A DNA stretch of 63,722 nucleotides from Paludibacteraceae bacterium (GCA_017551675.1 JAFZLC010000025.1:1-63722), one strand, 5' to 3'; shown: positions 8,793 through 18,329, counted from the first letter of the stretch. The notes: generated by a model from the sequence alone, not told the origin. A program made the numbers and translations.

Positions 8793-11270
8793 ATGAAAAA
8801 CATTATTACGACATTTTTAATAAGCGTTGCATGCTTTTCGTTTGGCGTGTTAGATTGTCTTGCAGAAGGGAAGTCACGCGCTCTTTGGGCTTCGAATACA
8901 TCGAATGGTGTCTTCGTGAGTTGGCGTATGCGTTCTACGGATGCACCTAAAACCACTACTTATAAGTTGTATGCCGATGGGAGACTAGTCAGTGAGATGA
9001 AGGATAAAACAAATGTCTCATTGTCTTCGCAATATCAAAACGCCACATTCTCGCTGGAAGTCTATGATAATCTTGGAAATAAGATTGATGAACAGACTGG
9101 CGTGAAGAGTACACAGTACGACTATTATCCTATTCGTTTGGATCATCCGGGTGAGTATACTTTGAATGGGGATCGTCTTTCCTATTTCCCTTACGATTGC
9201 TCTGCCTACGATATGGATGGTGATGGCGAACAGGAAATCATCATGACATGGGCTGCTGGTATTGGTGCAACTTGTACTCCAACAGCTCCTCCTATCATTG
9301 ATTGTATAAAATTGGACGGTACAAGATTGTGGCGAATCAACTTGGGCCCTAATGTGTTGGGCGGATGTCGTTTCACCTTTTTATGCTATGACTTTGACGA
9401 GGATGGCTATGGCGAACTGATTGTGAAGACGGCTCAGGGCTCGAAAGATGCAACGGGCAATTATCTCTCAACGGGTGCGGCTCGTGGTGCTAATCATAAC
9501 CAATCATCAATCAATAGTTCTGGTGTGATTACAGATGGTGGTAAGGAGTGGATCACTTGCTTCGACGGACGTACAGGAAAAGAGTTGGCTACAATCGACT
9601 ATTGGCCTTATTTTAATATACAAAGAGACTGGTGTACGGAGTCTGGTAAAACGGATGGTAACACCTATGGTCATAGAGGAAACTGGTTCAAGTCTTGCGT
9701 GGCATTTCTGAATGTGAATGGCAAGGCGAAACCTTGTTTCGTGACCACCCGTGGTATCTATACATACTCGTATGCTGCTGCATATACTTGGGATGGTAAC
9801 ACTTTAACCAACTTGTGGCGAAACACTTCAGAGCGTAGTGGCAGTAATTCTATTTATGGTGCGGGCGCTCATAGTATCACATGCGGAGACGTGGATAATG
9901 ATGGCTTTGATGAGGTGATAGTGGGAGCTGCTTGCTTGGATGATGATGGTTCCGTGCTTTGGAATACAGGTTTTGGTCATGGCGACGCTACTCATTTGGG
10001 TGAGTTCGATCCAAGCAATGACGGATTGGAATACTTTATGATTACGGAGGAGACAAATGCGAATATCGTAAAATACAATTCTGCACTGATTGATGCGAAG
10101 ACGGGTAGAGTCATGGCGGGTAGACCACAGACGGGTGGTGATACGGGCCGCGGTATGATTCTCGATTGCGATAGTCAGTATGATGGTGCGGAATATTATG
10201 ATTGGAGCGATGAATTGATGTACTCTTGTAAGGATGTGCCTATCTCTGCTTGGCATGTGGGCTCTACGACAAGTAGTTCTATTAATTTCCGCATCTTCTT
10301 TGATGGCGATCTGTATGAGGAGTCTGCCGATCGTGGTCATGTGGACAAATGGAATAGCCAAAGCAAGACATGGGAACGTGTTTACACCTACGGATATAAC
10401 ATCACTATTGATGGTACAAAGATTCAATGGGGTGCAAATACAAACAATGATACAAAGTATAATTGCTGCTTGCAGGCTGATATCATAGGCGACTGGCGTG
10501 AGGAGGCATTGTTCTGGACCACGGTGAATGGAAAATATTATATGACCATCTATCCAACCACTATCCCGAGTGATTATAAACTGCCATGGTTGCGTGATGA
10601 TCATGTGTATGACATGGCAATCGCTTGGCAGAATTGTGGATATAATCAACCACCTCATTTGGGATATAGCCCTGTGGAATATTACAAAAAATTGAATGAA
10701 CCTACTCAGCCTGCAGTATTGACGAAACATGGTTCGGGTTCAAGTTCTCAGAGCGTGAAAAAAGGTGAAGCAATTGAAGAGTTCTCTTATTCATGGGAGA
10801 ATGCGGCAGGCGTGACCGTAACGGGATTGCCAAACGGTATCTATTATACCATCGACAAGGAGAATAAAACGATCTCATTTGCTGGAGTTGCAGATGATGA
10901 AGTGGGCGAGTATGAATACAAAGTGACAACGATGGGTAGTGATGAAAACGATGAGAAAAAAGGTGTCTTCACTATTGTGTCAGATTCTAGTGTGTCTCTG
11001 ATTTCAGTGGAATCGGACATTGAGAAACTTGTGGTTTCGCCTAATCCAATCAATGACATGGCAACGGTCTCTTTTGTATCGACTTCTTACCAAACAATCA
11101 GATGGAGTCTCTGCACTATTTCAGGAACCATTTGCTTGTGTGGGGAAGAGAACGTTGAAAAAGGAGAATCACAATTCACTTTGAATGGTAGTTCATTAGC
11201 TGCTGGTGTTTATTTCCTAATGATTGAAGGACCTGAAATCTCTGCTAAGGCTAAGATAATGGTTAGGTGA
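8793..11270 (+). CDS. Rhamnogalacturonan lyase, PL11 family, T9SS-secreted
   Basis: Starting at the ATG that opens a signal peptide (MKNIITTFLISVACF...) the protein has 825 residues. The N-terminal beta-domain begins 'SRALWASNTSNGVFVSWRM' and leads to a beta-propeller with Asp-rich calcium-binding loops ('DMDGDGEQEI', 'DFDEDGYGEL', 'DVDNDGFDEV'), the layout of PL11 enzymes such as YesW/YesX that cleave the rhamnogalacturonan-I backbone of pectin. An Ig-like segment (about 645-740) precedes a C-terminal type A T9SS sorting domain ('VVSPNPINDMATVSF' ... 'AAGVYFLMIEG'). The product should be exported and surface-attached or released. The open frame extends 156 bases upstream through palindromic DNA, but the signal peptide fixes the start. 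Confidence 0.92.
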   Translation: MKNIITTFLISVACFSFGVLDCLAEGKSRALWASNTSNGVFVSWRMRSTDAPKTTTYKLYADGRLVSEMKDKTNVSLSSQYQNATFSLEVYDNLGNKIDEQTGVKSTQYDYYPIRLDHPGEYTLNGDRLSYFPYDCSAYDMDGDGEQEIIMTWAAGIGATCTPTAPPIIDCIKLDGTRLWRINLGPNVLGGCRFTFLCYDFDEDGYGELIVKTAQGSKDATGNYLSTGAARGANHNQSSINSSGVITDGGKEWITCFDGRTGKELATIDYWPYFNIQRDWCTESGKTDGNTYGHRGNWFKSCVAFLNVNGKAKPCFVTTRGIYTYSYAAAYTWDGNTLTNLWRNTSERSGSNSIYGAGAHSITCGDVDNDGFDEVIVGAACLDDDGSVLWNTGFGHGDATHLGEFDPSNDGLEYFMITEETNANIVKYNSALIDAKTGRVMAGRPQTGGDTGRGMILDCDSQYDGAEYYDWSDELMYSCKDVPISAWHVGSTTSSSINFRIFFDGDLYEESADRGHVDKWNSQSKTWERVYTYGYNITIDGTKIQWGANTNNDTKYNCCLQADIIGDWREEALFWTTVNGKYYMTIYPTTIPSDYKLPWLRDDHVYDMAIAWQNCGYNQPPHLGYSPVEYYKKLNEPTQPAVLTKHGSGSSSQSVKKGEAIEEFSYSWENAAGVTVTGLPNGIYYTIDKENKTISFAGVADDEVGEYEYKVTTMGSDENDEKKGVFTIVSDSSVSLISVESDIEKLVVSPNPINDMATVSFVSTSYQTIRWSLCTISGTICLCGEENVEKGESQFTLNGSSLAAGVYFLMIEGPEISAKAKIMVR

Positions 11271-11280
11271 AAATGAAATG

Positions 11281-11306
11281 AGAGAGAATACGCATATCGT
11301 CTCTCT
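11281..11306 (+). terminator. Weak hairpin between the two lyase genes
   Basis: Seven-base arms AGAGAGA/TCTCTCT with a 12-base loop and no T tract. It may attenuate or simply stabilise RNA between the two lyase genes. Confidence 0.2.
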
Positions 11307-11327
11307 AAGAAACTTTGAATGTGATTT

Positions 11328-13529
11328 ATGCGTAGAATAAAGAGAATAATCATATTATTATATGTGTCGGTGCTGCCCCTTATCTCATGGGCAGCACTGA
11401 TTTCTTCCACCAATTTTGAAGATTTCAAAAGTGGTTCCTCACTTTCTCGTGAAGAACTGCAGGAGAAAGGTTTTCTGACGGGGACGTGGGATAACTCGCT
11501 GGCGACGAGAACTCTTTTGGATACGTGTCAGTCGGTGTCGGGACGTAAGTCCGTTCGAATCACCTATCCGAAAAATGGTTATGGTCCATCGGAAACGGGT
11601 TGTCAGGTGCAACTGAAGTTTGAGAAGAGGGATGAAGCCTATGCCTCTTATTGTTTGCGATTCTCTGAAAATTTCTCATGGGGAACCACTAGCTATGGAG
11701 GTAAACTTCCTGGTTTGACGGGTGGCGATAATTGTTCGGGTGGCGATGCATGCGACGGTACGAATGGATTCTCCGCACGTTTGATGTGGAGAGCTGGAGG
11801 TAAGGCTGTGTTGTATCTCTATCACATGGATAAGCCAGATAAGTATGGTGAAGATTTTGAGTTGATATATCCGAATGGAAAGCAGGTGGTTTTTGAACGA
11901 GGCAAATGGTATCATATAGCGGAACGTGTGAAGATAAACAGTGATGGATCCACGTATGATGGTGAGGTGGAGATTTGGGTGAACGGACAGCAGGTGTTGC
12001 TTGTGCGAGGATTGCGTTTCACCTCGAATGGAGATAAAGTGGATGATCTTTATATTTCAACATTTCATGGAGGTGATGATGAAACATGGTGTCCGACGGA
12101 AACCTGTTACACATGGTTGGATGATATTCGTATAGGAACCACCTACGAGGATGTCTCCTATCAAACCTGCCGAAAACCAGAGATTGGAAAAAATCAATCC
12201 CTTTGTACGGGTGCCAAATCATATACGTTTACATCAGATTTAACTGATGACAAAAGAAAATACCAATGGTTGCGGAATGGAGAACTCATTGCTCATGAAC
12301 CAATCATTCAGGTTTGGCAAGAGGGTCGTTACGAATTGATAACGGATAGTGCATGGTGCAGTGCACGCGATACGGTTCATCTGTTTGCCACTCTACAACC
12401 CACATTGGAAGGTGATAAACATTTGTGTGGCACCTCTTTCCAGTTGTTGGATACACAATTGCCAGATGATGCAGAGTATCAGTATGAATGGGGAAAAGAT
12501 GGGGTTCGCTTGGAAGAGAAAGGTTCCACTTTGAAGGTTTGTGAAGGAGGTACGTATACAGTGAAGGTCTCATCCTCCAATTGTGAGGAGGTGACAGATC
12601 AGGTGGTGGTCACATCAGGTCTGTTGCCAGTTCGTATGACGGAGCTGTCGGGAGGAACGGAAGCTAAGATGGAGGTGTCTGGCTCAGGCGTATATGAATG
12701 GTATGCAGATGAACAACTGACGAAGTTACTGGCTACGGGAATAACCTACACCGCACAGATGACAACCATGCCATCCTATGTATATGTGAAGGATGCCAGT
12801 TCGTATGATGGATTGGTGGGGAAGAAAAGACTGACTTCAAATGCGTGGACACGTAGCGACTTTTCTGAATCACTGTTGTTTACAGTGAAAAAAGAGTTGA
12901 CCATTGATTCATTGTCTATCTATCCAAAATCAGAATTGAATGCGGTGATTCGCATTATAGATGATCAGTCAGGTGATGTTGTGGCAACAAGAGAGTATGA
13001 CAATCTGATGCCAGGCGAGAATCGATTGGCGATTACAGTCTCCTTGTCGCCAGGAAAATATAGAATGGATGCATTAGGAACGACAGCACCTTTGTATCAT
13101 TCCCATACAGATGAAGATATCCAGTATCCTTATGAGATAAAAGATGTTATTTCTATTGATGGAACCTCACCAGCCTGGCTTGCGAACAAACCATGGTACC
13201 TCTATTTCTATAATTGGAGAATCTCGGTGGGTAATACCTGTGCTGCCACTCCTGTCTCTTTGAAGACGCAGACAGTTTCTTCTACTCCAGTTGTGCAAAA
13301 AAGTAAGATTGAGGTCTATCCTAAATTTACGGACGGAGAGTTGCATATAGATGGATTGACGGGTAAGTCGAGGATAATAGTGTACAATTGTAGTGGGAAA
13401 AAGAAGTTGTATAGGAACATGAAACAAGAGAATGCCTATTTTAATGTGGCAGAATGGGATTCAGGCGCATATGTGATACGGGTGGAAGATGAAACAGGAG
13501 TCTATTCTTTTCATTTCATTAAGTTCTGA
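11328..13529 (+). CDS. Putative PL14-like polysaccharide lyase, T9SS-secreted
   Basis: A 733-residue protein with signal peptide (MRRIKRIIILLYVSVLPLIS...). Residues about 24-275 form a jelly-roll lyase-like domain with 'YGGKLPGLTGGDNCSGG' followed by 'GFSARLMWRAGGKAVLYLY', resembling PL14 alginate/glucuronan lyases. Two Cys-containing Ig-like repeats follow (about 290-430), then a further beta-rich region, and a C-terminal T9SS sorting-like domain ('KIEVYPKFTDGELHIDGL' ... 'YVIRVEDETGVYSFHFIKF'). It lies 57 bases after the PL11 gene on the same strand and probably acts with it outside the cell. The exact family and substrate (uronate polymer or pectic side chain) are inferred. Confidence 0.72.
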   Translation: MRRIKRIIILLYVSVLPLISWAALISSTNFEDFKSGSSLSREELQEKGFLTGTWDNSLATRTLLDTCQSVSGRKSVRITYPKNGYGPSETGCQVQLKFEKRDEAYASYCLRFSENFSWGTTSYGGKLPGLTGGDNCSGGDACDGTNGFSARLMWRAGGKAVLYLYHMDKPDKYGEDFELIYPNGKQVVFERGKWYHIAERVKINSDGSTYDGEVEIWVNGQQVLLVRGLRFTSNGDKVDDLYISTFHGGDDETWCPTETCYTWLDDIRIGTTYEDVSYQTCRKPEIGKNQSLCTGAKSYTFTSDLTDDKRKYQWLRNGELIAHEPIIQVWQEGRYELITDSAWCSARDTVHLFATLQPTLEGDKHLCGTSFQLLDTQLPDDAEYQYEWGKDGVRLEEKGSTLKVCEGGTYTVKVSSSNCEEVTDQVVVTSGLLPVRMTELSGGTEAKMEVSGSGVYEWYADEQLTKLLATGITYTAQMTTMPSYVYVKDASSYDGLVGKKRLTSNAWTRSDFSESLLFTVKKELTIDSLSIYPKSELNAVIRIIDDQSGDVVATREYDNLMPGENRLAITVSLSPGKYRMDALGTTAPLYHSHTDEDIQYPYEIKDVISIDGTSPAWLANKPWYLYFYNWRISVGNTCAATPVSLKTQTVSSTPVVQKSKIEVYPKFTDGELHIDGLTGKSRIIVYNCSGKKKLYRNMKQENAYFNVAEWDSGAYVIRVEDETGVYSFHFIKF

Positions 13530-13694
13530 AAAAAAACAGATATAGAAGGAAACATCAGAATGGGGAAAGTGAAGAATTGGTGAAAAATTAAGTTTTTTTT
13601 ACTAATAAACTCATTATGTGCTAATAATTGTTTATCTTAGCAGTCGAATTTGTAAAACGTGAGATTATATTAGATAATTTATAAATTACATAAT

Positions 13695-15401
13695 ATGAAT
13701 GAACCAAAGACAAAAGGTGCGTGGAAAATAAAAACGCTCCTTTCTATTGCAGGAAAATTGCAATGGATGAAATTGGATAAAGCAGCTAAAGATTGTAAGA
13801 AAGCGCAAGAGAAGACATTACGTCAAATCTTGGATTATGCAAAGGATTCCGTATATGGAAAGGAGCATAACTTCGCTAAGATATTAGAAGCTCAAACACC
13901 AGAGGAGTTGTTTAAGAGATATCAAGAGAATGTTAAACCTAACGACTACGAAGATTTCCGTCCGTATGTAGAGCGTCACAAACAAGGAGAGCCAAATGTA
14001 CTTTTCCCTGGTAAGCCTAAGATGTACGCCACAACGTCAGGTACAACAAGCGAACCTAAGTGGATTCCTATCACAGAAGAATATTATTCAAATATTTATA
14101 GCAAGATGACCAAGGTATGGTTGTATTCTTTTATTAAGAATAGACCTAAAACATTCGAAGGTCAGATTGTATCTATCGTTGGAAAGGCAATTGAAGGAGC
14201 TGCTCCAGATGGAACTGTTTATGGATCAGTGTCTGGTGTGACTCAACGTGATTGTCCTGAGTTCATCAAGGTAGCATATACAGCACCTGCTGATGTCTTT
14301 ACGATTTCAGATTATAAAGCTCGTTACTATTGCATCATGCGTTTGGGTATTGAGCACAATGTACATTTGATTGTGACAGCCAACCCATCTACAATTGTAG
14401 AGATGCAGAAGAATGTAAATGAGTTCTATGATGATTATGTAGACGATATTGAGCATGGAACAATTAGTAGCAAGATCAATGTTCCTGATGAGATTCGTCA
14501 AAACATTATCAAAGCAAAAAATCTTCAACCAAATCCAGAAAGAGCTAAAGAACTTCGTGAGTTGAAGGCTAAATATGGTACAGTGTTGCCTAAACACTAC
14601 TGGCCAAACATGCAGATTTTGAACACATGGAAATGTGGTAACACTAAGTTCTATTTGGATAAGTTCAAAGACTCTTTCCCTGCACAAATGATGCACCAAG
14701 AGTTTAGCTATTTCTCATCTGAGTGCCGCGCAGGATTGGTGTTGGATGAGACAAACGGAACAGTTCTATTCCCTCACATGCACTACTTCGAGTTTGTGGA
14801 GGAGCATGATATAGAGAGTGCAAATCCTAAGTTCTTGCAGTTGCATGAGTTGGAAGTTGGTAAACGCTACTGTCCATACGTAACTACATGGGCTGGTCTT
14901 TACCGCTATACAATGAGCGATTTGCTTGAGGTAGAGGGCTATTATAACACAATTCCAAAGGTACACATGGTACAAAAGATCAATGGTATTGTCACAATGA
15001 CAGGAGAGAAACTTCACGAAACTCAGTTCACGAGTGCTGTGGAGGAGACTGCTAAGGAGTTGAACATGCCAGTTAAGTTCTTCATTGGATTTGCTGATTT
15101 GAGCGTTTCTGCTTACCATTTCTATTATGAGTTCGAGGATGAAAACACAACTCAGGAGCAGGCAGAAGAGTTCACTCGTTCCGTTGATGCTAAATTGAAA
15201 AAGAAGAATATGGAGTATGAGGCAAAACGTGACTCACTTCGTGTTCATGACCCTCTTACTCATATCTTGGTGTCCGAGTCGTTCGAGAAGTTCAAAGCTC
15301 GTTGTATCGATGAAGGAGCACGTGACGGTCAGTTTAAGTTGAATTTGTTGCTTCAGGATGAGAATCGCCACGCTAAGTTTAAGGACCTTGTTAAGAAATG
15401 A
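13695..15401 (+). CDS. GH3 auxin-responsive-promoter family protein (acyl-adenylating)
   Basis: A 568-residue protein of the GH3 family, whose plant members adenylate a carboxylic acid and join it to an amino acid. The adenylate-forming signature 'YATTSGTTSEPKWIPIT' lies near residues 110-126, and 'TWAGLYRYTMSDLLEVEGYY' is a conserved GH3 segment. Bacterial GH3 homologues are common in Bacteroidetes but their substrates are unknown. Its stop overlaps the start of the HAD phosphatase by four bases (ATGA), and that gene overlaps the YjdF-like gene in the same way, so all three are translationally coupled. Confidence 0.88.
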   Translation: MNEPKTKGAWKIKTLLSIAGKLQWMKLDKAAKDCKKAQEKTLRQILDYAKDSVYGKEHNFAKILEAQTPEELFKRYQENVKPNDYEDFRPYVERHKQGEPNVLFPGKPKMYATTSGTTSEPKWIPITEEYYSNIYSKMTKVWLYSFIKNRPKTFEGQIVSIVGKAIEGAAPDGTVYGSVSGVTQRDCPEFIKVAYTAPADVFTISDYKARYYCIMRLGIEHNVHLIVTANPSTIVEMQKNVNEFYDDYVDDIEHGTISSKINVPDEIRQNIIKAKNLQPNPERAKELRELKAKYGTVLPKHYWPNMQILNTWKCGNTKFYLDKFKDSFPAQMMHQEFSYFSSECRAGLVLDETNGTVLFPHMHYFEFVEEHDIESANPKFLQLHELEVGKRYCPYVTTWAGLYRYTMSDLLEVEGYYNTIPKVHMVQKINGIVTMTGEKLHETQFTSAVEETAKELNMPVKFFIGFADLSVSAYHFYYEFEDENTTQEQAEEFTRSVDAKLKKKNMEYEAKRDSLRVHDPLTHILVSESFEKFKARCIDEGARDGQFKLNLLLQDENRHAKFKDLVKK

Positions 15402-16087
15402 ACATTGATTTAAGTAAAGTACGTGCCGTCGTCTTTGATCTCGACGGCACGTTATATAACAACAGCCGCTTCCCTTTTTGGTTAGTATCCTCAAGGGTGG
15501 CGGATGCTTTTGTTTTTAGTGCGGAAAGAAAAGTCAGAAGGCAGATGAAGGGTGTCGACTTAGATAATTCGGATGCTTTCTACGAATCATTTTTCTCTCA
15601 TATATCCGATAGATCTCGCTTTTCTCCTGAGGAGGCACGTGATTGGTATTGGACCACCTATATGAATCTCTTCCCTCGCATTTTACGGAAACATTACAAA
15701 CCGAATGAAGGGGTAGAGGAGGTGTTCACTTTCTTGAATGAGAAAAACATACCATCTGCTATTTATTCTGATTATCCGCTGGTGAAGGAGCGATTTGAGG
15801 CTTTAGGATTGTCCAGTGATATTTGTGAGAATTATTGGTCAGCACCTGATATGGGTGCATTCAAACCTGCTATTCGTCCGATGCATGAGATTGCCTCTGC
15901 CATGGGTGTAGAGGCGGATGAACTGTTGGTCGTGGGAGATCGTGTCGACACAGATGGAAAGTCGGCTTTCTCTTGTGGCGCTCAGTTTGTTCATATTCTA
16001 AAGAAGAAAAATTCAAAAGATCCTTCTACAGCTTATGTGTCAATGCATTGGGATGAGTTCGTTCATTTTATTATGAACTGGGAATGA
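15398..16087 (+). CDS. HAD-superfamily hydrolase
   Basis: A 229-residue soluble phosphatase-like protein with all HAD motifs: 'VVFDLDGTLYNN' (nucleophile and acid Asp), Ser in 'AIYSDYPL', Lys in 'GAFKPAIR' and 'VVGDRVDTDGKSA' (metal-binding Asp pair). A helical cap (about 25-110) places it in the C1-cap subfamily. The substrate is unknown. It overlaps the upstream GH3 gene and the downstream DUF2238 gene by four bases each, which suggests a shared pathway. Confidence 0.88.
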   Translation: MNIDLSKVRAVVFDLDGTLYNNSRFPFWLVSSRVADAFVFSAERKVRRQMKGVDLDNSDAFYESFFSHISDRSRFSPEEARDWYWTTYMNLFPRILRKHYKPNEGVEEVFTFLNEKNIPSAIYSDYPLVKERFEALGLSSDICENYWSAPDMGAFKPAIRPMHEIASAMGVEADELLVVGDRVDTDGKSAFSCGAQFVHILKKKNSKDPSTAYVSMHWDEFVHFIMNWE

Positions 16088-16695
16088 AACAGCAGTTTCC
16101 AATAATACTGCTGATATTGTTGTCTATTGCCTTTGTTGTTTCGGCAATAGATATTCAAGATACGTGGCTGACATGGTTGCTGGAGTCAATGCCTGTAATC
16201 ATAACAGTCCCTATTTTGATATATAGTTATAAAAAATTTACCTTTTCGAATTTTGCCTATCTTTTGATCTTTATTCATTCTCTATTATTATTGTACGGGG
16301 CTCATTATTCGTACGCCAAGGTGCCTCTTGGCTATTGGATGGAGGATGTTTTTGGATTTACGCGTAACAATTATGATAAAATAGGACATTTCATGCAAGG
16401 CTTTGGTCCGGTGATTTATGCACGGGAGTTGTTTCTACGTTGCACCCCTCTGAAAAGAGGGCGTTGGGCATCGTTCGCTTCATTCTGTGTGGCAATGACG
16501 GTTTCTGCCCTTTATGAGATTATCGAGTGGGCTGCATCCATGACCAATCCGGAAGATACAGAAGCATTCTTAGGAATGCAGGGTTATATATGGGATACAC
16601 AGACGGATATGTTTATGTGTATGATAGGTTCGCTACTCGCATTAACGCTCTTTTCCTCACTCCATGATAAATCGATGGGACGTGTTGAGGCGTAA
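16084..16695 (+). CDS. DUF2238/YjdF-family inner-membrane protein
   Basis: A 203-residue polytopic membrane protein with about six hydrophobic segments. It matches YjdF-like (DUF2238) proteins through 'HYSYAKVPLGYW', 'NNYDKIGHFMQGFGPV' and 'ALYEIIEWAASM', with conserved Asp, His and Glu inside the membrane region ('DTQTDMFMCMIGSLLA'). Function is unknown in the family. It is the last gene of the GH3-HAD-YjdF unit, with a weak hairpin 41 bases downstream. Confidence 0.85.
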   Translation: MKQQFPIILLILLSIAFVVSAIDIQDTWLTWLLESMPVIITVPILIYSYKKFTFSNFAYLLIFIHSLLLLYGAHYSYAKVPLGYWMEDVFGFTRNNYDKIGHFMQGFGPVIYARELFLRCTPLKRGRWASFASFCVAMTVSALYEIIEWAASMTNPEDTEAFLGMQGYIWDTQTDMFMCMIGSLLALTLFSSLHDKSMGRVEA

Positions 16696-16736
16696 GAAAT
16701 CATTAGATATTATTTGTTAGATATATAAAAAAAAGA

Positions 16737-16757
16737 GACAGCTTTGATTTAGCTGTC
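16737..16757. terminator. Hairpin between convergent genes
   Basis: Seven-base arms GACAGCT/AGCTGTC with a 7-base loop. An A-rich flank lies on the left (eight A residues at 16727-16734), giving a T run on the minus strand, so it probably serves the acyltransferase gene as well as the upstream unit. Confidence 0.5.
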
Positions 16758-16786
16758 CCTATTCTTGTTTTGTGATTTATGGATTT

Positions 16787-17647
16787 TTATCCGTTATCAT
16801 TAGGTTGTACACTTGGCCATGGATTTTCGATGATGCCAGCCATTTCGCACATTTTAGCATGTACGCGATCTCTTACTTCATCAACCGCCTCTTTTCTTGG
16901 TAAATCGAAGTTAGGATAGATAGGTTCACCAACACGACAAGTGTAAAGAGGTGCTTTTTTGTTGAATAATTTGTAAAGGCCTGTTCTCTCTCTATAAACG
17001 ATCACCATAGGGATGATAGGAATTTTGTACTTATAGGCAAAGATGAAAGCCCCTTTGCGGAAAGGACGGAGCGGTTTGTAATTGTTCCATCTGCACTCTT
17101 CAGGGAAGACGTGGAACCACGCTTTTCTTTCATGTAGTTCATCGAATGCCTCGTTGAATTTTTTGAGGGCGCTCATTGTTTTGGGAACAGGTATACCGCA
17201 AGTGTGACGCATTTTGTCACGTACCTTTGTCTGAAAGTTGTCAGCCCATGCAGGATACCATAGGTTGGATTTGCCAGAAGCCGCCCAAACAGTGATAAAG
17301 TCCCATCCGAAAGCATGATTGCAGACAGTGATTGCACCATTAGCCAATTCTTTTTTGTGCTTTTTAAGGTTTTCTTTCCCTTCATTCCTCACGCCAAAGA
17401 TTAGAGGATTGACCCATTTACATACAGTATAGAAACGGAAGGAAGCCCAAAAGTGACCGAGTTTCCATTTCCATGATTTGTCTATGTAAGGGTAATTTTC
17501 GTCAAAGACTTCATTGTATATATTTTCATAGGTCAACTTATGAACGAAGGGATCTTCCTCGGGAAAGGTATCCTCTACATCAGGAATGTATTCACCTTCC
17601 TTCACCTTCATCATTTTGTACCGCTTATTTTCTAAACATGAACTCAT
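16787..17647 (-). CDS. Lysophospholipid acyltransferase (PlsC-like)
   Basis: A 286-residue acyltransferase of the 1-acyl-glycerol-3-phosphate acyltransferase superfamily. It shows the HX4D catalytic motif ('VCNHAFGWDFITVWAA') and a variant of the second motif, 'FPEECRWNNYKPLRPF', in place of EGTR. An in-frame Met pair at residues 12-13 (MMKVKEGEY) is an alternative start. It could acylate lysophosphatidate or an ornithine/glycine lipid, both known from this phylum; the substrate is not determined. Last gene on this minus-strand stretch, 34 bases after the MBL-fold gene. Confidence 0.82.
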   Translation of the reverse strand: MSSCLENKRYKMMKVKEGEYIPDVEDTFPEEDPFVHKLTYENIYNEVFDENYPYIDKSWKWKLGHFWASFRFYTVCKWVNPLIFGVRNEGKENLKKHKKELANGAITVCNHAFGWDFITVWAASGKSNLWYPAWADNFQTKVRDKMRHTCGIPVPKTMSALKKFNEAFDELHERKAWFHVFPEECRWNNYKPLRPFRKGAFIFAYKYKIPIIPMVIVYRERTGLYKLFNKKAPLYTCRVGEPIYPNFDLPRKEAVDEVRDRVHAKMCEMAGIIENPWPSVQPNDNG

Positions 17648-17681
17648 AAGTAAAAAATTAAATGTTAATGAAAGAAATTAG

Positions 17682-18329
17682 CTATAAAACTCTTAAAAAA
17701 GGATTGTTCTCCTTTTCAAATTTTATGGTTGAAGGACATCCGTGACCGCTATATATGACGGTGTCGTCAGGGAGTGTCAATAATTTCGTTTTTATGCTGT
17801 TGATTAATGTTTCGTAATTACCTCGGTGTAGGTCAGTTCGACCAATACCACCTTGAAGAATGGTATCGCCAACAAAGACACATTCATCTTTTGGCAGATA
17901 GAAGGCAAGTCCGCCAGGCGAATGTCCCGGAACTGCCAACACATGTAGTTCGAGGGAACCCAACGTGATTATGTCGCCATCTTTGATGTAACCTTGAAGC
18001 GGAAGAGCATCGTCATCCATTGGCATTTCAAAGAGAGCTAATAAGTCTTGATAGTGATTTAGAAAGAAGTTGTCTTCTTTGGCTCCATAAGCGCCAATAC
18101 CGTATTTTTCTTGGATGAAACGGTTTCCATAGACATGATCAAAATGCAGGTGAGTATTTAAAACCTTACAAAGATTCAAGTGGTTTTCTTCAACGTATTG
18201 TGCGAATCTATTCCTTTCATCTTTGCTTTGACAACCAGGGTCTATAACGATTGTGTCGTTGGTTGCTTCGTCGGTTAATAAGTATGTATTAACTTGTATT
18301 TGGTTGAAAACAAATGTTTTAAGTCTCAT
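17682..18329 (-). CDS. MBL-fold metallo-hydrolase (glyoxalase II-like)
   Basis: A 215-residue metallo-beta-lactamase-fold hydrolase with the metal motif 'NTHLHFDHVYGNRF' (HxHxDH), a downstream His in 'VPGHSPGGLAFYLP', Asp in 'VFVGDTILQGGIGRTDL' and a terminal His in 'IYSGHGCPSTI'. This set binds two metal ions, usually zinc. Length and motifs fit the glyoxalase II-like group of small thioester hydrolases, but the substrate is open. It is divergent from lysS; a minus-strand TATCTTTG box (18374-18367) lies about 38 bases upstream. Confidence 0.88.
   Translation of the reverse strand: MRLKTFVFNQIQVNTYLLTDEATNDTIVIDPGCQSKDERNRFAQYVEENHLNLCKVLNTHLHFDHVYGNRFIQEKYGIGAYGAKEDNFFLNHYQDLLALFEMPMDDDALPLQGYIKDGDIITLGSLELHVLAVPGHSPGGLAFYLPKDECVFVGDTILQGGIGRTDLHRGNYETLINSIKTKLLTLPDDTVIYSGHGCPSTIKFEKENNPFLRVL

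Noticed and set aside
9828-10730. 300-codon minus-strand open frame inside the PL11 gene
   Set aside because: It is antisense to a clear PL11 enzyme; composition (Ile/His/Thr-rich) is that of a complement of biased codons, and no domain is visible.
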